A DNA stretch of 14,557 bases from Candidatus Nitrosopolaris nunavutensis (GTDB lineage: Archaea > Thermoproteota > Nitrososphaeria > Nitrososphaerales > Nitrososphaeraceae): the NCBI GenBank assembly GCA_002501855.1, contig DAOM01000106.1:1-14557 (forward strand). The letters are read 5' to 3'. A program made the position numbers and the translations under genes. How positions within the stretch are numbered: the stretch's first letter is position 1; every line of letters begins with the position of its first letter. Positions 12,155 to 14,557 of the stretch are shown here, in pieces. A model generated the notes under the pieces. It was not told the DNA's origin and did no database searches. It saw nothing but the letters and a program-made list of their open reading frames with translations.

Positions 12155-13186
12155 TCAAATTTTAGAAATTTTCATCATATCTGCGATTCTAATTTCCATC
12201 CCATAACGATCCTCTTCATTTTTCATATGCTTATATATCCTTAATAGGTCACTCCAGTGCTTCACAAAACTGAATTTCCTTGTTATTTTGAGTTGGATAA
12301 ATTTATAGACCAATACATAGATTTCGAATTTCTTTATAACACGTTCTCGATATATTTTCAGATCAAACAGATTCTTAATCAACAATTCTGCACACCAAGT
12401 TGCAGGAACGATTCCTTCACCAAGTAGTGAATAGACCGTGCCTATGGATTCACCTACTCCAACTGACTTCCTACCATCTGTAAACGGCTCACAGTATAAT
12501 GGCGGACTAATTCTTACCGGCCGGCCGACCTTTTTTATTATTTCACATTCGTATTTTTTTAAAAATTGTTCAACAAACTCGTTATTATGTTTTCTTTCAA
12601 AGTCTCCGGCTCCTATATGGGCATAGCCATTGCCAAGGGGAAAATACCAGAAATAACCAGTCATTGAAGGGAATGCCTTCAGGTAAAAATCGTCGTAAGG
12701 AGTTTTATCGACCTTGTACTTTACCTTGTATTGAACACAAGGGATCCACATTTCATTTCTTAACTTTGGAAGATAGTTTCGATGGAACCCCGTAGAATCG
12801 ACTATCATATCAAAATCCTGTTCAAGATTCTCCTTCCGTGGAGCTCTGCCAAATTCGACTTTTGTTCCTCGTATCATATCTTTAATTAGCCTTAGCTTGT
12901 CATAGGTAACCATTCCTTTTAAACGGATATCAATGCTATTATTCCTGCTATCTCCAATGTCAACCATCATATGTTTTCCGTCGTGCATAATATAATCCTC
13001 AAAATTCAGACCGCAATTTTTTGCTAAACCTGACATTACGTTTTTGGATGTCGCCCATGCGCAAACAGCGTCATGATCTGTTTCTGGCATTCTCTCAAAA
13101 CCGGTTACATAGATATCGTGAGCATCGCTCAGTCTGTTCATTAGATAAGCACCGGCTACACCTATACCAACCACAGCGATTTTCAT
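12155..13186 (-). CDS. Geranylgeranyl-reductase-like FAD-dependent oxidoreductase
   Basis: The protein has 343 residues from ATG 13186 (a TTG at 13192 is also in frame). Seen: N-terminal dinucleotide fold with GIGVAG (7-12), a redox-type HDAVCAWATS (38-47), FDMIVDSTGF (125-134), GYFWYFPLGNGYAHIGAG (177-194) and GVGESIGTVYSLLGEGI (243-259), which corresponds to the GDAAG..P..GEGI FAD-binding block of geranylgeranyl reductases. Family members saturate isoprenoid chains of archaeal lipids or quinones at the membrane. The diverged GESIGTVYSLLGEGI and the CAWATS segment suggest a paralogue rather than the main lipid reductase. The C-terminal 75 residues are basic and hydrophobic (KFIQLKITRKF), possibly a membrane-contact region. 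It is a single-gene unit with a TATA-like element upstream. Confidence 0.85.
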   Translation of the reverse strand: MKIAVVGIGVAGAYLMNRLSDAHDIYVTGFERMPETDHDAVCAWATSKNVMSGLAKNCGLNFEDYIMHDGKHMMVDIGDSRNNSIDIRLKGMVTYDKLRLIKDMIRGTKVEFGRAPRKENLEQDFDMIVDSTGFHRNYLPKLRNEMWIPCVQYKVKYKVDKTPYDDFYLKAFPSMTGYFWYFPLGNGYAHIGAGDFERKHNNEFVEQFLKKYECEIIKKVGRPVRISPPLYCEPFTDGRKSVGVGESIGTVYSLLGEGIVPATWCAELLIKNLFDLKIYRERVIKKFEIYVLVYKFIQLKITRKFSFVKHWSDLLRIYKHMKNEEDRYGMEIRIADMMKISKI

Positions 13187-13206
13187 AAGCAATCCTACTC
13201 GGCAGT

Positions 13207-13225
13207 AATGTTCAATAAAAACATT
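13207..13225 (-). promoter_or_regulatory. TATA-like box within an inverted repeat upstream of the flavoprotein gene
   Basis: TTTTTATTG on the minus strand is centred about 26 nt before the TTG at 13192 and 32 nt before the ATG at 13186. The halves AATGTT (13207-13212) and AACATT (13220-13225) are perfect inverted repeats separated by 7 nt and bracket the box, as an operator for a dimeric regulator might. Confidence 0.3.
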
Positions 13226-13534
13226 GCAATTCCATTCGTAAACAGGCGTTTTATCTTTTGAAGCATCACACTGTCTTGACTTCGAGCAACGACTGTTCCT
13301 GCATCAGCCGTTACTTGTTACGGTAGTAGTGGGCTTCGGATTTGCCACTAATCCCCATTATCATATTTCACATTAAATTTATACGATTAAGTGCCCTTGA
13401 TCTGTGTTGTTTTTTCTACCTTGGGGGATTTTTCAATAGTATTTTTCTCCACAGAATGCAAGTTGCCATGATCTGCTTTTATAGTTATACACAAGATTTG
13501 ATTTTTTTATCTAAAGCAATTTTGCCTAGCCAAT

Positions 13535-13544
13535 CTTTATCTAA
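13535..13544 (+). promoter_or_regulatory. TATA-like box of the coiled-coil protein gene
   Basis: CTTTATCTAA is centred about 26 nt before the ATG at 13566, another leaderless spacing. No ribosome binding site precedes the ATG. Confidence 0.45.
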
Positions 13545-13565
13545 CGCGTAATTACAAAACTAATC

Positions 13566-14441
13566 ATGAGATTACCGATCAAGGAGGATGATTATTTTGC
13601 CAGAGAAGTTAATTCTGCCTTTGAGATCGTAAAAGACAACTATCTTTTAGCAATAAAGCCTCAAATCGAAATGAATAAAGTTAACGCGATGTTGGGAGAC
13701 GGCAGCGTAACTCAAATTGATTGCTTTGAGCCACAAAGGGTTACAGTATTTTATCAACAATTAATTGACTCACTAAAATGGTGGGTTACAACAGGCATAT
13801 CTACCTCGCAGACCGAGGACCTACACAGGTTGTATTGTCAGTTCACGCAGGAAGTCGGCCAATACAGAATGTCTGGCTATTTTGGAATTCAATTTCATGC
13901 ATTGCCTTATTACCGAGTCGATAAGCGTATTATTGAGATCCAAAAGGAGTTAGCTCAGATCGCTGGTGAGGGTGGGAACACTTTCAAATCTATGGCTGGG
14001 AAAGGAAACCATATAGTGCAGAAGGAGTTGGAAAGTATTGGATATGCGCAAATGGAATTTGAAGAGTTGCTTGAAAAACTGTTTGAGGATGAAAGCCTAG
14101 TCGCAGATTTGGAAAAAAAAACAATAGCACTAGAAAATGAATTTCCGGAATTCGAAGAAATGCGTCATAAGAAAGAGCGGCTGTTTTCAGAACTAAACGA
14201 TTTGCTTATGGAATTATGTCAAATTTCGCCAGTATCGATTGATCACAATAAATTGATGCAGGGAGAAGAAGGAGTCGTTACATATTTTGATATCGAGAAA
14301 GTGAAGAATCAGAAAACGAAGGAGACCGACTCTTATATTAATACTAAGAGGATGACGAAAGAACTGACAGGACAGGTTGTTAGTATCTTTAGCGAAGTGG
14401 CGACCACCTTGCTGGCAGTTGGAAAGAGTATCGAAAAATGA
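13566..14441 (+). CDS. Coiled-coil cytoplasmic protein of unknown function
   Basis: The protein has 291 residues, with no signal peptide or membrane helix. Residues 1-120 look like a folded alpha-rich domain with aromatic clusters (FYQQLIDSLKWWVTTGIST, YRMSGYFGIQFHALPYYR). Residues about 120-220 are highly charged heptad-like helix (RIIEIQKELA, FEELLEKLFEDESL, EEMRHKKERLFSELNDLLME), likely a coiled coil. The last 70 residues are Lys/Thr-rich and end in a helix (VVSIFSEVATTLLAVGKSIEK). No enzymatic motif was recognised. Such an architecture suits a structural or scaffolding role, but this is inference. It stands alone at the window edge, downstream of a divergent promoter region. Confidence 0.75.
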   Translation: MRLPIKEDDYFAREVNSAFEIVKDNYLLAIKPQIEMNKVNAMLGDGSVTQIDCFEPQRVTVFYQQLIDSLKWWVTTGISTSQTEDLHRLYCQFTQEVGQYRMSGYFGIQFHALPYYRVDKRIIEIQKELAQIAGEGGNTFKSMAGKGNHIVQKELESIGYAQMEFEELLEKLFEDESLVADLEKKTIALENEFPEFEEMRHKKERLFSELNDLLMELCQISPVSIDHNKLMQGEEGVVTYFDIEKVKNQKTKETDSYINTKRMTKELTGQVVSIFSEVATTLLAVGKSIEK

Positions 14442-14453
14442 AATCAAATTTTT

Positions 14454-14484
14454 AGATTGGATACAACTTTATGTCTCCCAATCT
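14454..14484 (+). terminator. Hairpin after the coiled-coil gene
   Basis: AGATTGG (14454-14460) and CCAATCT (14478-14484) form a perfect 7-bp stem with a 17-nt loop, beginning 13 nt after the stop codon and directly after a run of five T (14449-14453). It could mark the transcript 3' end or stabilise it. Confidence 0.3.
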
Positions 14485-14557
14485 ACAAGTTGGCAAATCA
14501 CTATCAAGTTTCAAAACACGTGCTACATGTCACACACGTCAAATAACAGATCGTATT

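Larger units (their letters stand above)
13193..13565. other. 373-bp divergent intergenic region
   Basis: It lies between the divergent flavoprotein and coiled-coil genes and holds both promoters. T-runs are frequent on the plus strand (13410-13415, 13430-13434, 13502-13508). A 69-codon plus-strand frame (13342-13551) is Phe/Ile/Leu-rich with no promoter and is not accepted as a gene. No tRNA or other RNA signature was found. Confidence 0.4.

Noticed and set aside
13280..13330. CCGTTACTTGTTACGG as a hairpin
   Set aside because: Only CCGT and ACGG pair (4 bp), too weak to call.
13342..13551. 69-codon plus-strand frame in the intergenic region
   Set aside because: Hydrophobic, T-run-derived composition with no promoter; likely chance.

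Overview
The window looks like the chromosome of a mesophilic, ammonia-oxidising-type thaumarchaeon (Nitrososphaeria, probably a Nitrososphaeraceae member). The evidence is archaeal housekeeping content (prefoldin alpha next to the SRP receptor FtsY, an NAD(P)HX dehydratase, a geranylgeranyl-reductase-like flavoprotein), a DUF6659-type small protein that I associate with this class, moderate-to-low GC, asparagine runs in several proteins, and TATA boxes lying about 25-28 nt before start codons with no Shine-Dalgarno sequence, as expected for leaderless archaeal mRNAs. The genus is not certain. I see no rRNA, tRNA, CRISPR array, insertion sequence or phage module.

Layout. Positions 1-279 hold the 3' end of a nucleotide-sugar dehydrogenase that lacks the usual C-terminal UDP-binding domain. 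A SirB1/transglutaminase-core2 plus TPR protein follows (379-1254, +). Next, on the minus strand, are a 57-residue small protein (1329-1502), a GNAT acetyltransferase with a long C-terminal extension (1613-2524) and a dCMP deaminase (2646-3188). After a 383-bp intergenic region with a GC-rich patch comes a four-helix membrane protein of unknown role (3572-4129, +). Positions 4130-5083 are gene-poor and contain two related, probably decayed coding tails on the minus strand. A stand-alone Rieske ferredoxin follows (5084-5392, -).

The core of the window is a minus-strand cluster transcribed pfdA -> ftsY -> argF (8758 down to 5711): prefoldin alpha, the SRP receptor with a roughly 218-residue charged C-terminal extension, and ornithine carbamoyltransferase, whose start lies inside ftsY. 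This links co-translational folding and membrane targeting with arginine synthesis in one transcription unit. Upstream, also on the minus strand, are a membrane-anchored NMT1/SsuA-like substrate-binding protein without transporter partners here (8930-10012), a DUF6659-like protein (10204-10557), an NnrD-type dehydratase (10941-11822) and a geranylgeranyl-reductase-like flavoprotein (12155-13186). A frameshifted zinc-ribbon relic (about 11971-12150, +) lies between the last two. The window ends with a coiled-coil protein of unknown function (13566-14441, +).

Most of the window is ordinary chromosomal backbone and I found no obvious new multi-gene system. The points most worth a second look are the rearranged FtsY, the two-domain sugar dehydrogenase, the zinc-ribbon relic, the paired decayed tails at 4182-4822, the small gene at 1329-1502, and an identical 12-nt promoter element placed exactly 31 nt before two different starts.
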